In this document: one piece after another, positions 7,984 through 14,479 of the stretch
Layout of the letters: every line of letters starts with the position of its first letter
Position numbering within the stretch: position 1 is the stretch's first letter
Source of the DNA: a virus
IMG/VR virus record: IMGVR_UViG_3300048023_000075
Location: 1-20,283 of that record
Strand: one strand, 5' to 3'
DNA length: 20,283 bases
The notes under the pieces: model-generated
What the model saw: only the letters and a program-made list of their open reading frames with translations
Told to the model about the DNA's origin: nothing
Databases searched by the model: none
Translations under genes and position numbers: made by a program

Positions 7984-8213
7984 TTCTTCCTCTTCTTTCC
8001 AGACGCCGTAACCGACCACTTTACCCTTGCCGGGCCGGTTTTCTTTTGCGCCTCTTTTTTGGTCACGCGCTTGGCGACCTTCTTTGGACGACAAGCAGGG
8101 TAGCCACGCTTCTCACCGGCTTTACGCCCGCAGGGCTTGCCGGTCTTAACGTCGACCCACTTCTCGCCAAACCACTTGCCGAGGCCAGCCTTAGGCTTTC
8201 GCTTTGCTGCCAC
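7980..8213 (-). CDS. Small basic conserved protein (KWVDVKTGKPCGR motif), 77 residues
   Basis: GTG start at 8213, preceded by AGAGGACGAAG. The product begins MAAKRKPKAGLGKWFGEKWV, continues DVKTGKPCGRKAGEKRGYPA and CRPKKVAKRV, and ends SGKKRKK. The GKWFGEKWVD..TGKPCGR...E.RGYPACRP pattern recurs, as I remember, in many marine viral contigs as a family of unknown function with two conserved Cys. Upstream in-frame codons exist but would overlap the preceding gene deeply and lack a ribosome site. It overlaps that gene by 23 bases and the next by 4. Confidence 0.7.
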   Translation of the reverse strand: MAAKRKPKAGLGKWFGEKWVDVKTGKPCGRKAGEKRGYPACRPKKVAKRVTKKEAQKKTGPARVKWSVTASGKKRKK

Positions 8214-8388
8214 GTTTCTTCGTCCTCTTAACACGGTTGTCAGGGCCTGACCAAGTCCCGCCGCGACGCTTGTACTCTTTCGACGCCCAAGCATTAGCAT
8301 AAGCGGACGGGTACACGTCAAATTTTTTCCTCGCCTCAGACTTTACGCGAGACCAAAGCGAGGGATTTTTGGGTTTCGGTGAGGCCAT
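8191..8388 (-). CDS. Small basic protein with KKFDVYPSAYANAWASKEYKRRGG motif
   Basis: 65 residues. The central segment (KKFDVYPSAYANAW, then ASKEYKRRGGTW) is a strongly patterned motif that I recall from uncharacterised small proteins in large marine viruses and phages (possibly DUF5872, from memory only). The rest is basic, ending KKRGSKAKA. ATG overlaps the 26-residue gene's stop by one base (TAATG). No enzymatic motif. A structural or DNA-condensing role would fit its charge and the location among virion genes, but is not shown. Confidence 0.72.
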   Translation of the reverse strand: MASPKPKNPSLWSRVKSEARKKFDVYPSAYANAWASKEYKRRGGTWSGPDNRVKRTKKRGSKAKA

Positions 8389-8468
8389 TACTTGCAGTAT
8401 TTACCGGTCTGCATGTTGATGCCTTTACCTTTGCCTTTGCCTTTTTTCTTACCGTAATGTCCGGGCAT
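8388..8468 (-). CDS. Micro-protein, 26 residues, Lys-Gly repeats
   Basis: A strong AGGAG sits 6 bases before ATG 8468. The product is MPGHYGKKKGKGKGKG, then INMQTGKYCK and TAA, whose last base starts the next ATG. The perfect ribosome site and stop-start overlap make translation very likely despite the length. The alternating Lys-Gly tract and C-terminal Cys resemble tiny basic ORFs of related marine phages. No function is known to me. Confidence 0.65.
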   Translation of the reverse strand: MPGHYGKKKGKGKGKGINMQTGKYCK

Positions 8469-8477
8469 GTTTTTCTC

Positions 8478-8735
8478 CTAACACTTCCATCTGCGTCGAG
8501 CCGCCTTGCCGCGCGGGCTTGTCCAGCTCCTCGATCTGGCGCAGAAACTCTTGCGCCGCTTTGCGTCCTTACTGCCCGGCTTTACTTTGCCGGTCACGGG
8601 CGCCTTTAACTTCGAGCCGGTGGCTCGGTTGTATTTTGCACGACCCTTGGCCGTAAGTCCACCGCCAGCCTTAACCGACTGCTTCTCGCCGCGACCGACT
8701 GACAGGCTCACGTTTTTCTTTTTGCGGGTGGGCAT
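8478..8735 (-). CDS. Small basic protein, DUF6321-like, 85 residues
   Basis: The protein contains GGLTAKGRAKYNRATGSKLK, then APVTGKVKPGSKDAKRRKSF and CARSRSWTSPRGKAARRRWKC. The LTA.GR.KYNR.TGS.LK...T....S..A.RRKSFCAR order is the hallmark I recall for DUF6321, a short basic family of unknown function in phages. The ending RRRWKC appears complete. About one third of residues are Lys or Arg. It follows the polyvalent-like gene with a one-base overlap and precedes the Lys-Gly micro-protein. Confidence 0.75.
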   Translation of the reverse strand: MPTRKKKNVSLSVGRGEKQSVKAGGGLTAKGRAKYNRATGSKLKAPVTGKVKPGSKDAKRRKSFCARSRSWTSPRGKAARRRWKC

Positions 8736-10801
8736 TACATTCCCTTACCTAACAAGCCACGATTAAAATACTCTTGAAACACCGACACGTCGTCAGCGAC
8801 TGGCTGTGTTATCTCTTGTAACACGTTGCTGATTTCTGCTGAACGACGATCTGATGATGGCGCCTTACCTTCGGCACGGCGTGCCGCAAAGAAGTCAGGC
8901 GCTAACAATATGCGTGGTACAGGTGTCGATAACCCGCCCAAGTCAGTGCCGCTAATCGCCTGTCTATATGTTTTATGAAACTCAGGTATGTTGCCCTCGC
9001 CAGACATTGGCAACATTGGGTCGGCGTCAAACTCGACAATACGACCACCAGTTGGCGCCAACATAGCAGACGGGTCATTCACGCGGCTAGACATTTGAGG
9101 GTCAGACACAGTCATGCGAACAGCGGTAACATCAGGGAAGCCACTGTCTCTAAATGTGCTTTTTTCCATTGTGTCAGCAACAGCTTTTCGCGCGGCGCCT
9201 TTGCCGGGCGAGTAAAGATATTTTTCAATATTGCGGCTAGTGATGCCGGGAAAATCGCTAAACGGTGTTATCGTTGTTTTTTCACCCGTTTTAGGATCTT
9301 CTCTTGTATCTTTTAGGTTTCTGACTTGCTCGTCAAAATCAGCTATTTTTTCTTCGGGTATCCATTTTTTCGCCTGCTTAGTCATATCGACAAGCACATC
9401 AGCTACATGATGTGAGAAGTCGCCACCACGTCCACCCATCGACGTGTATATGCCCAAAAGACCGGGCATTTCGCGCGCCTGTTTTGCATAACCAGAGATG
9501 ACAGCGGGGTCAGACGCCCAAACAATACCAAGCTCACGCGATAATTTTTCAGAAGAAAAATCTTTTCCGCCGGTCATACGCACGGGGTTTTTTAGTTTTA
9601 TTCCCTGCACATGCGTAATTTCTTTACCGGCCATCGTCATATCGCCGGGCATTAATTTTGCGGTGCGTCCAATTAGGCTTTGAATGTCTAGGTCTGGGCT
9701 TCGGGCTAGTGTGTCGAGATCACGCATAACCGTGCCGCTAAGGTCAGGCATGTCGCGGCTCAGGTTCTGAAAGCCGGGGTCGACTAACAGACCTTGGCTA
9801 CCGACGTCTGCGGTTCTGGCGCCATACTCATACGCACGTTGCGGTAAAAGCAACCCCTCGCCCACCTCACGCGGTAGTTGAAACGCGGCGGCCGCTTCGT
9901 ATAAGTCCTGTTCGGCCTGCGGCATCTGGCGTATTTTCGGGCGTTTTTTCGGCTGTTGCATCAACAGTGTGTCGCTGACGTCTTCACGCCCACCCATACC
10001 GAGTGTAACATCAGATGACGTGTCTCTTGGCGCATCTCTAAATGCAACGCTATAATCATCACCAGACCGTCCAGCCTCTTTGATGGTCATAGCGTTTAGA
10101 CCAAGATCACTCATAAACATCTTTTCGGCACGCCCCGGCACGGCGTTATAAGACAAATTTAGTGCGGCAAGCGCCCTGCTGGCACCAGCCGCACCACCCT
10201 GCTCAACACCCTTTCGAACATCAGAGACGCCGCGCGATATGCCTGATTGCTCTAGCTCATCAGCTTTATTCGACGCCCAACCCAGAACCAAGTCACTGTT
10301 TTCTGAAGACCTTATATCAAATACATCTCTAGGCATTTCCGCCTGTCTTAAAACCCTGTCATCGCTACCGTAAAGGTCTACATAAGATTTGTCTGGGGAA
10401 AAAAAGACAGCACCCTCTCCGGGTGATTGATATTCTGGCGCATCATATCTATACAAAAGTTTTTGTCCGGCCTGACGAGGCGCAAGTAATCCGGCGCCGG
10501 TTACCGCACCGGCGGCACCAAACGCGTCCATCAGCACGTCTTCGGTTGGCAGGCCGGTCTCTGGGTCTATGGTCAACGGCAACTCACCCTGAGATCGAGC
10601 AACCGTTCTTGCCAGCTCTTGTATTGCCGAAGGAAACGAATACATCGCGCGACCTTCTGGCGTTATCGAAACTGGAAGTATCGGATTTGCGTATGCGTAG
10701 TCACCCATACCGTAAAGCGACGCCATAGGGTCGCCGGTCATCTCTGGCGTACCCTGAGCGCCTGCCATCATCATGTCGTCGGGAGACAGTAAGCCGTTCA
10801 T
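8735..10801 (-). CDS. Large polyvalent-like protein with possible ADP-ribosyltransferase-like region
   Basis: 688 residues from ATG 10801, which overlaps the terL stop (TGATG); the TTG one codon earlier is unlikely. Residues about 115-260 hold LLYRYDAPE, then FFSPDKSYVDLYG and, about 85 residues later, LGLNAMTIKEAG and DDYSVAFRD. This order resembles ADP-ribosyltransferase-like domains of phage polyvalent proteins (R/H, F-S/T...Y, then a final strand), but a Glu at the expected end position is not clear. Residues about 385-475 (HVQGIKLKNPVRMTGGKDF, VWASDPAVISGYAKQARE, IYTSMGG.GGDFS) form a second domain I recall from large marine podovirus proteins, function unknown. It sits between terminase and portal, so it may be packaged and ejected. 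Confidence 0.62.
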   Translation of the reverse strand: MNGLLSPDDMMMAGAQGTPEMTGDPMASLYGMGDYAYANPILPVSITPEGRAMYSFPSAIQELARTVARSQGELPLTIDPETGLPTEDVLMDAFGAAGAVTGAGLLAPRQAGQKLLYRYDAPEYQSPGEGAVFFSPDKSYVDLYGSDDRVLRQAEMPRDVFDIRSSENSDLVLGWASNKADELEQSGISRGVSDVRKGVEQGGAAGASRALAALNLSYNAVPGRAEKMFMSDLGLNAMTIKEAGRSGDDYSVAFRDAPRDTSSDVTLGMGGREDVSDTLLMQQPKKRPKIRQMPQAEQDLYEAAAAFQLPREVGEGLLLPQRAYEYGARTADVGSQGLLVDPGFQNLSRDMPDLSGTVMRDLDTLARSPDLDIQSLIGRTAKLMPGDMTMAGKEITHVQGIKLKNPVRMTGGKDFSSEKLSRELGIVWASDPAVISGYAKQAREMPGLLGIYTSMGGRGGDFSHHVADVLVDMTKQAKKWIPEEKIADFDEQVRNLKDTREDPKTGEKTTITPFSDFPGITSRNIEKYLYSPGKGAARKAVADTMEKSTFRDSGFPDVTAVRMTVSDPQMSSRVNDPSAMLAPTGGRIVEFDADPMLPMSGEGNIPEFHKTYRQAISGTDLGGLSTPVPRILLAPDFFAARRAEGKAPSSDRRSAEISNVLQEITQPVADDVSVFQEYFNRGLLGKGM

Positions 10802-12201
10802 CAAACCACCCAGTTCGTCTTCGGTTTCAGTGTGCGATTGTGATTATAACCCCTTGAGTAGCCGCCAGCAACCGCACCCTGCCCCGCGAAGGTCAGCACA
10901 AACGCGTCGGCCACGTCGGGGCTGCGCTGGCCGCGACGCTTCATCTCGTCCTTACTCTCGACCTTCAGCTTGCCGGTCGACAGGTATTTATACCGTATGC
11001 CCGACAATTCCGCCATCAGCGTGCCGTCGTCCGGTATGTGGCAGTCTCGCGCCTCAAACCACTCGCGGGCGCCCCAGAACAACTCGTCGCGCAGCCGGTT
11101 GAAGCGATCCTTCAGCGACGCAGTCTCGGATACCGACACAGCGACGGCGGGCATGTCCAGCTCGCGCAGTCGGTCAGCCAGCCCGGCGCCCAAGCCAATC
11201 GCGTCAATGTATATGGCCTGCGGCCGCTGGCTGTACGGCACGGCGTCGTATTCGCTCAGCACGATGCCGGCAAGCTCCATCAGGTCTTTGTTCTGCCACG
11301 TCTTGATCGGCTCAATCAGCACGTTGCCCTGACGCTTCGCCAGTGCCGACCGGTCGCCGCCAAAGCGCGCCACGTCCAAGCCCCAGACGACGGGGGTGGT
11401 AGGCCCGGCCTCGACGTCGCGCGTCACCGCGTCCTCGATCAAGTGCAACGGCAGCAGCACGTCGTCGGATTGCGTCGGAAACTCGCCCAAGACGCGCACC
11501 TTAAACACGTTGCTCTCGTCGCCGTATTTCTCCGCCATCTCGGCGATAAACTTCGGGTCAACGTACTCGCCCTCTTCGCACGACACAGTGATGCAGTGCC
11601 ACTTGTCGCGGTCGCCGTGGAACGCGTCGTAAAAATACCCGTCGGATCGCGTGGGGTTGCCGCACATGATGATTTTCGCGCCGGGGGTGGATAGCGCGCC
11701 GCTGGCCGTCTCAAATATCACGTTAGGCACGCCGGACGCCTCTTCGACCACAAACAGCATGTGGGGGCTGTGGAAGCCCGCCAAGCTCTCCGGGTTCTCG
11801 CGCCTCGATGTACGCGCCACGGCGAAGCTGTCGGTTGCGCCCTTGAGCGATATTTTGTCCGACTTAAATTCGAGCAGGTCTTTGAACGCCTGCGGCATGT
11901 TGCGCGCCCAGCGGTCTATCTCTGTCCACAGCACGTCGGATAGCTGGTGCGCGCTGTTCGCCGTCACGGCGACCTTGCAGGGGTAGTGCGTCATCAGCCA
12001 CCACAGCACGACCCAACTCTCAAATGCGGTCTTCCCGACGCCGTGGCCGGATTTTATGGCGACGCGGTCGTGCTTTGCTATGGCGTCGAGCGCCTGCGCC
12101 TGCCAGCGCTGCGGCGTGGCTTGCAGTACCGTCTCAACGAATAGGGCGGGGTCTTCGCGCAGCGCGGCGATTGCTTCGACGGTGGCGTGGGTGTCAGTCA
12201 T
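10801..12201 (-). CDS. terL: Terminase large subunit
   Basis: 466 residues. ATPase-nuclease motor that packages DNA into the prohead at the portal. Walker A is KSGHGVGKT (about 50-58), Walker B is LFVVEEA (about 149-155), and a coupling-type motif IIMCGNPT is near 177-184. The nuclease domain begins at GLDVARFGGDRSA with Asp about 276, followed by IYIDAIGLGAGLADRL (Asp about 333) and SPDVADAFVLTF (Asp about 429 and 432), the RNase-H-fold acidic residues. Length is usual for this family. ATG is preceded by GGAG at 8 bases. It follows terS after a 201-bp gap. Confidence 0.95.
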   Translation of the reverse strand: MTDTHATVEAIAALREDPALFVETVLQATPQRWQAQALDAIAKHDRVAIKSGHGVGKTAFESWVVLWWLMTHYPCKVAVTANSAHQLSDVLWTEIDRWARNMPQAFKDLLEFKSDKISLKGATDSFAVARTSRRENPESLAGFHSPHMLFVVEEASGVPNVIFETASGALSTPGAKIIMCGNPTRSDGYFYDAFHGDRDKWHCITVSCEEGEYVDPKFIAEMAEKYGDESNVFKVRVLGEFPTQSDDVLLPLHLIEDAVTRDVEAGPTTPVVWGLDVARFGGDRSALAKRQGNVLIEPIKTWQNKDLMELAGIVLSEYDAVPYSQRPQAIYIDAIGLGAGLADRLRELDMPAVAVSVSETASLKDRFNRLRDELFWGAREWFEARDCHIPDDGTLMAELSGIRYKYLSTGKLKVESKDEMKRRGQRSPDVADAFVLTFAGQGAVAGGYSRGYNHNRTLKPKTNWVV

Positions 12202-12215
12202 GCGTCAGCTCCGAC

Positions 12216-12239
12216 GGGGGGGTGTGGGGTGGTAAGGGG
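12216..12239 (+). other. G-quadruplex-like G-run cluster
   Basis: The + strand reads G7, TGT, G4, TGGTAA, G4, matching a G3+N1-7 quadruplex pattern if the G7 run is split. It lies 15-38 bases upstream of terL on the template strand. Further runs (C6 at 12258-12263, G8 at 12278-12285) could pair as a hairpin. Confidence 0.35.
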
Positions 12240-12285
12240 TATATATTTTTCTTCCCGCCCCCCGCGTGTGATCGACCGGGGGGGG

Positions 12286-12302
12286 TAACCAGATTTTGGT
12301 TA
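12286..12302. repeat. Inverted repeat copy 1, TAACC-N7-GGTTA
   Basis: TAACC, AGATTTT, GGTTA: 5-bp arms with a 7-base spacer. The same core with one spacer difference occurs at 12444-12460, about 158 bp away, so it seems to be a paired site rather than chance. Confidence 0.5.
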
Positions 12303-12385
12303 TTTTTCGGCATAATTGCAGAAAATGTCGCATAACGTTGATTATGGAATTTCGTTGTTGTGCAAAAACAATGACTTACGCTGCC

Positions 12386-12394
12386 TGTGGATAA
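12386..12394 (-). promoter_or_regulatory. DnaA-box match TTATCCACA
   Basis: A perfect match to TTATNCACA on the minus strand, 9 bases after the terS stop. A single box can be chance; no clear cluster of boxes is seen, so an origin is not claimed. Confidence 0.3.
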
Positions 12395-12402
12395 CTTTAC
12401 CG

Positions 12403-12915
12403 TCATTTGCGCTGTTTTGCCTTTTTTTTGTGCAACTTCTTGTTAACCGGATTTTGGTTAACTTCATCGCGCGCGCGTAGTCTATCGGGTTGTGTGTCTT
12501 CTTTGCTTTCGATCAATCTGTCCTTAGCCGCATCATTGACCTTCGTTAGCAGCTCAAGGTAGCTGCCGCCCTTCACCGCCTGCACATCGACCTGCTGCCT
12601 ATCACCATACATCTTCGGCGTCATGCGAGCCGCTTGCCACTTGAGTATATCAGCAGCGACGCGTGCGCTTGCTGGGTCGATCAACCCGGTCTTTGCCTCG
12701 CGCTTTATGTCGTCAAGCTCGTCAGCAAGCACCATCCCGCGAAACTCTAACGCCAGCCGATACTGTTGTTCAAACTCAGGGTCAGCCGCTATGCGTGTCG
12801 ATATCGTCACCCAAGCAGGCATAGATGGGTCTTTGCAAACCTTACTCACCGGCTCACCACTGGCGACACGCTCTAAAAACTTGTTCAACACTTCCTGTGG
12901 CGTCTTAGCTGACAT
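12403..12915 (-). CDS. terS: Terminase small subunit (putative)
   Basis: 170 residues from ATG 12915, chosen because GAGGACG precedes it; an upstream ATG at 12939 would overlap the preceding gene more and lacks a good site. The middle has EPVSKVCKDPSMPAWVTIST, then DPEFEQQYRLALEFRGMVLA and ASARVAADILKWQAARMTPK with MYGDR. This is the order seen in small terminase subunits: a helix-turn-helix-like N-terminal half, an oligomerising helix, and a K(M/K)YGD motif. Helix-turn-helix plus a very basic C-tail (KKLHKKKAKQRK) fits recognition of the packaging site. It lies directly upstream of terL. Its 3' end carries one inverted repeat. Confidence 0.85.
   Translation of the reverse strand: MSAKTPQEVLNKFLERVASGEPVSKVCKDPSMPAWVTISTRIAADPEFEQQYRLALEFRGMVLADELDDIKREAKTGLIDPASARVAADILKWQAARMTPKMYGDRQQVDVQAVKGGSYLELLTKVNDAAKDRLIESKEDTQPDRLRARDEVNQNPVNKKLHKKKAKQRK
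12442..12462. repeat. Inverted repeat copy 2, perfect 7-7-7 palindrome inside terS
   Basis: GTTAACC, GGATTTT, GGTTAAC: perfect 7-bp arms and 7-bp spacer, within the last codons of terS (encoding VNQNPVN). It shares TAACC-(A/G)GATTTT-GGTTA with copy 1 in the gap. Small terminase subunits often bind near their own gene, so a pac-type or autoregulatory site is a reasonable hypothesis. Confidence 0.5.
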
Positions 12916-13129
12916 CGTCGTCCTCGTCGTAATCATCATTTTCTAAAGTCACAATCAGCGTCGGCTTGTCTTCGATAATGAGCAGCGGCTGCTTGCACAG
13001 GCTGCACACGATCGACTGCATGCCCTCGTACACAAAGCCTTTCGTTTCCTCGTCACACCAGTCGCACGTCACTGGGTCGGTGAAGAAGTGGACGACGTGA
13101 CGCTCGCCGAATTTTATTATGTCAGCCAT
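12905..13129 (-). CDS. Small zinc-ribbon-like protein with acidic tail
   Basis: 74 residues from ATG 13129, which overlaps the upstream gene's stop by 8 bases. Two CxxC pairs, CDWC (22-25) and CSLC (42-45), are 16 residues apart, a treble-clef or zinc-ribbon spacing. The C-terminus is very acidic (ENDDYDEDDDVS). No family is recognised. It precedes terS in a block of small proteins, and the tail overlaps the terS start by 11 bases. A longer start at 13177 is in frame but lacks a ribosome site. Confidence 0.65.
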   Translation of the reverse strand: MADIIKFGERHVVHFFTDPVTCDWCDEETKGFVYEGMQSIVCSLCKQPLLIIEDKPTLIVTLENDDYDEDDDVS

Positions 13130-13391
13130 CGACGTCAACGCATTCCGCAGCGCACGCCAGATACCCGGCACCGTCAACGTAGTTGTCCTCGTGGAATGGA
13201 TTGCTCTTTACCCGCGCCATCTTCAGCAGCGCCATCATCACGCCAACATCTTGCGGCTCGATCTTGTGACCCAGATGCGTCGACCAGTAGGTCGCAATCG
13301 TCCTAAAGTTGTCTTCCATATCGCCGTGATCGTTTGCCCGATCCTTCGTAACATATGCCTTAGCCGTATCCAAACAGTCCGCTCGTTTCAT
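13122..13391 (-). CDS. DUF6378-like small protein
   Basis: 89 residues. MKRADCLDTAKAYVTKDRAN, then DHGDMEDNFRTIATYWSTHL and DVGVMMALLKMARVKSNPFH with EDNYVDGAGYLACA, follows the pattern of a small phage and bacterial family (DUF6378, from memory): ILD.A..YVT.DRA..HGD.E.NF..IA.YWS..LG...T..DVA.MM.LLK.AR....P...D...D..GY..C. Function is unknown; the helical bundle resembles MazG-like all-alpha nucleotide pyrophosphatase folds only in appearance. Its ATG overlaps the preceding TAA (TAATG), with AAGGA upstream. Confidence 0.8.
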   Translation of the reverse strand: MKRADCLDTAKAYVTKDRANDHGDMEDNFRTIATYWSTHLGHKIEPQDVGVMMALLKMARVKSNPFHEDNYVDGAGYLACAAECVDVDG

Positions 13392-13558
13392 TATTCGCTA
13401 TCCTTTACGTCAACTACTTTCAAACCACACACTATGCAATCGTATTTCTTTTTGTACCCGTCGTCGCTCTGTATCAGCATCAACGACCGGCACCTCGGAC
13501 AACGCTGCTGCGACAGCAGCCTAGCCATTGACCCGTCACCCTGCTCAATCTTCGACAT
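13391..13558 (-). CDS. Small zinc-ribbon protein, 55 residues
   Basis: The frame from ATG 13558 has GAGGG 7 bases upstream and a stop sharing one base with the next ATG. It reads MSKIEQGDGSMARLLSQQ, RCPRCRSLMLIQSD, then YDCIVCGLKVVDVKDSE. Two CxxC knuckles (20-23 and 41-44) with an 18-residue connection form a classic zinc ribbon. It is too short to name. Zinc ribbons of this size often bind nucleic acid or protein partners. It is the second two-CxxC protein within 700 bp. Confidence 0.72.
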   Translation of the reverse strand: MSKIEQGDGSMARLLSQQRCPRCRSLMLIQSDDGYKKKYDCIVCGLKVVDVKDSE

Positions 13559-13763
13559 CGCTTCCCTCGCTGAATGGCACCGAGAGCGTCGCTATGGGCG
13601 CGTATCCCCGCATCAGCTCTCTCGGCCACACGTCGACCGTAACACCCGCCTCAGTGCGCTGCACGTTCACTGTGAGATTGCGTATGTCGATCCACGTCGA
13701 CTTACCGAGCAGCATGTACTCGCGGTCTTTCAGTACGTCATCACGCTCGGTTTCGTATTCCAT
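13545..13763 (-). CDS. Hypothetical protein, 72 residues
   Basis: MEYETERDDVLKDREYMLLG, then KSTWIDIRNLTVNVQRTEAG and VTVDVWPRELMRGYAP. The pattern is probably mixed beta, with a hydrophobic middle. I recognise no family. ATG overlaps the upstream stop (TGATG), with GAGGTG upstream; its 3' end overlaps the zinc-ribbon gene by 14 bases. Position in the replication-to-packaging transition block gives no clear function. Confidence 0.65.
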   Translation of the reverse strand: MEYETERDDVLKDREYMLLGKSTWIDIRNLTVNVQRTEAGVTVDVWPRELMRGYAPIATLSVPFSEGSDVED

Positions 13764-14347
13764 CAGAACGGCACCTCGTCATCCAGCAGCAACTGGTTTT
13801 TCACTATACTCTCAACCACCGCGCCGGGGAAAACATTTTTCGCCTCATCGACCAGCGTCTTCGCCTTGTTCTCTTCCAGCCACTTTTCCAGAACGACGCC
13901 CACCTCGTCAACCGTAAACACCTTCATCTCGCGGTTGTCCTGTTTCACCTTACCCGCCTCATACCCGTTGGCCGTTATCGCCAGCACCCTGCCGTCCGGC
14001 ATCCTGCCCTCGATGTACTCGCCGGTTAGCGGCTCGGCGCCACCCTCGATAGCTGCACGCTCGATGGCGGCACAACCCCTGAGCGTCACCTCGACCTCGT
14101 GGTCAACGCCCTCACACTTGTCGATCGCCGCGTTGAGCTTGTCGAGCTGCTCGTAAAAACGCTCACGCAATTGCAGCGGCACAAGCCAAGGCAGTCTGTC
14201 GATGCCCCACTTCCGCTCCAGCCGGTTAACCTCGTCATCGTATTTGTGCAGGCTCTGTTGCTGACGCCTCATAGCCGCTTGGCTCGGTTGATAGTACACC
14301 TTATCCGTCTTCGGCTTACCTCTCGCCACACGCTTCTTAGCCACCAT
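13763..14347 (-). CDS. Hypothetical protein of the replication block
   Basis: 194 residues. The N-terminus is basic (MVAKKRVARGKPKTDKVYYQ), followed by long helices (RRQQQSLHKYDDEVNRLERK; RLPWLVPLQLRERFYEQLDK; LNAAIDKCEGVDHEVEVTLR), a short strand segment (EPLTGEYIEGRMPDGRVLAI) and a charged C-terminal part. Similar proteins lie near replication genes in phages of alphaproteobacteria, as I recall, without a known role. The start has a strong AAGGAG at 7 bases. It follows the structured gap 14348-14479, so it may begin a transcript or be controlled there. Confidence 0.7.
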   Translation of the reverse strand: MVAKKRVARGKPKTDKVYYQPSQAAMRRQQQSLHKYDDEVNRLERKWGIDRLPWLVPLQLRERFYEQLDKLNAAIDKCEGVDHEVEVTLRGCAAIERAAIEGGAEPLTGEYIEGRMPDGRVLAITANGYEAGKVKQDNREMKVFTVDEVGVVLEKWLEENKAKTLVDEAKNVFPGAVVESIVKNQLLLDDEVPF

Positions 14348-14370
14348 AATTAACTCCTTTTTCCCTTGTA

Positions 14371-14470
14371 ACGTCCGAGCGTCACGGTGTCCGTCCGGTT
14401 CCTAAGGAAAACCGGACAGGACGTGACACCGTCCGCCAACCGTGACAGCGTCCGGCGGACACCGGACATT
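14371..14470. repeat. Nested dyad and 19-bp-phased direct repeats between primase and the 194-residue gene
   Basis: Perfect arms GTCCGGTT (14393-14400) and AACCGGAC (14410-14417) sit inside CGGTGTC (14385-14391) and GACACCG (14425-14431). Overlapping them are two direct repeats, CGTGACACCGTCCGCC (14422-14437) and CGTGACAGCGTCCGGC (14441-14456), 19 bp apart start to start; a degenerate inverted copy lies at 14373-14387. It could be an operator, a transcript-end hairpin or iteron-like site. No U-tract follows, so simple termination is unlikely. Confidence 0.6.
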
Positions 14471-14479
14471 TTCTTCCAA

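Larger units (their letters stand above)
12202..12402. other. terS-terL intergenic region
   Basis: This 201-bp gap is an outlier in a genome where nearly all neighbours touch. Half of it (about 12300-12400) is AT-rich; the other half has runs of G7, C6 and G8. It contains one copy of the paired inverted repeat (12286-12302) and a DnaA-box match (12386-12394). A 70-codon frame (12406-12194) spans it exactly but has odd composition, so I do not call it. A pac/cos recognition or late-promoter function is possible. No clear -10/-35 pair is seen. Confidence 0.5.

Noticed and set aside
12194-12406. 70-codon minus ORF filling the terS-terL gap
   Set aside because: It has neat start overlap with terS, but no ribosome site, a composition dominated by homopolymer-derived Pro/Gly and AT-rich codons, and non-coding structure in the same DNA. 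I leave it uncalled; ribosome profiling could reverse this.
13119-14156. 345-codon plus ORF
   Set aside because: Antisense to five minus-strand genes with overlaps and recognisable families; low-complexity product with no motif.
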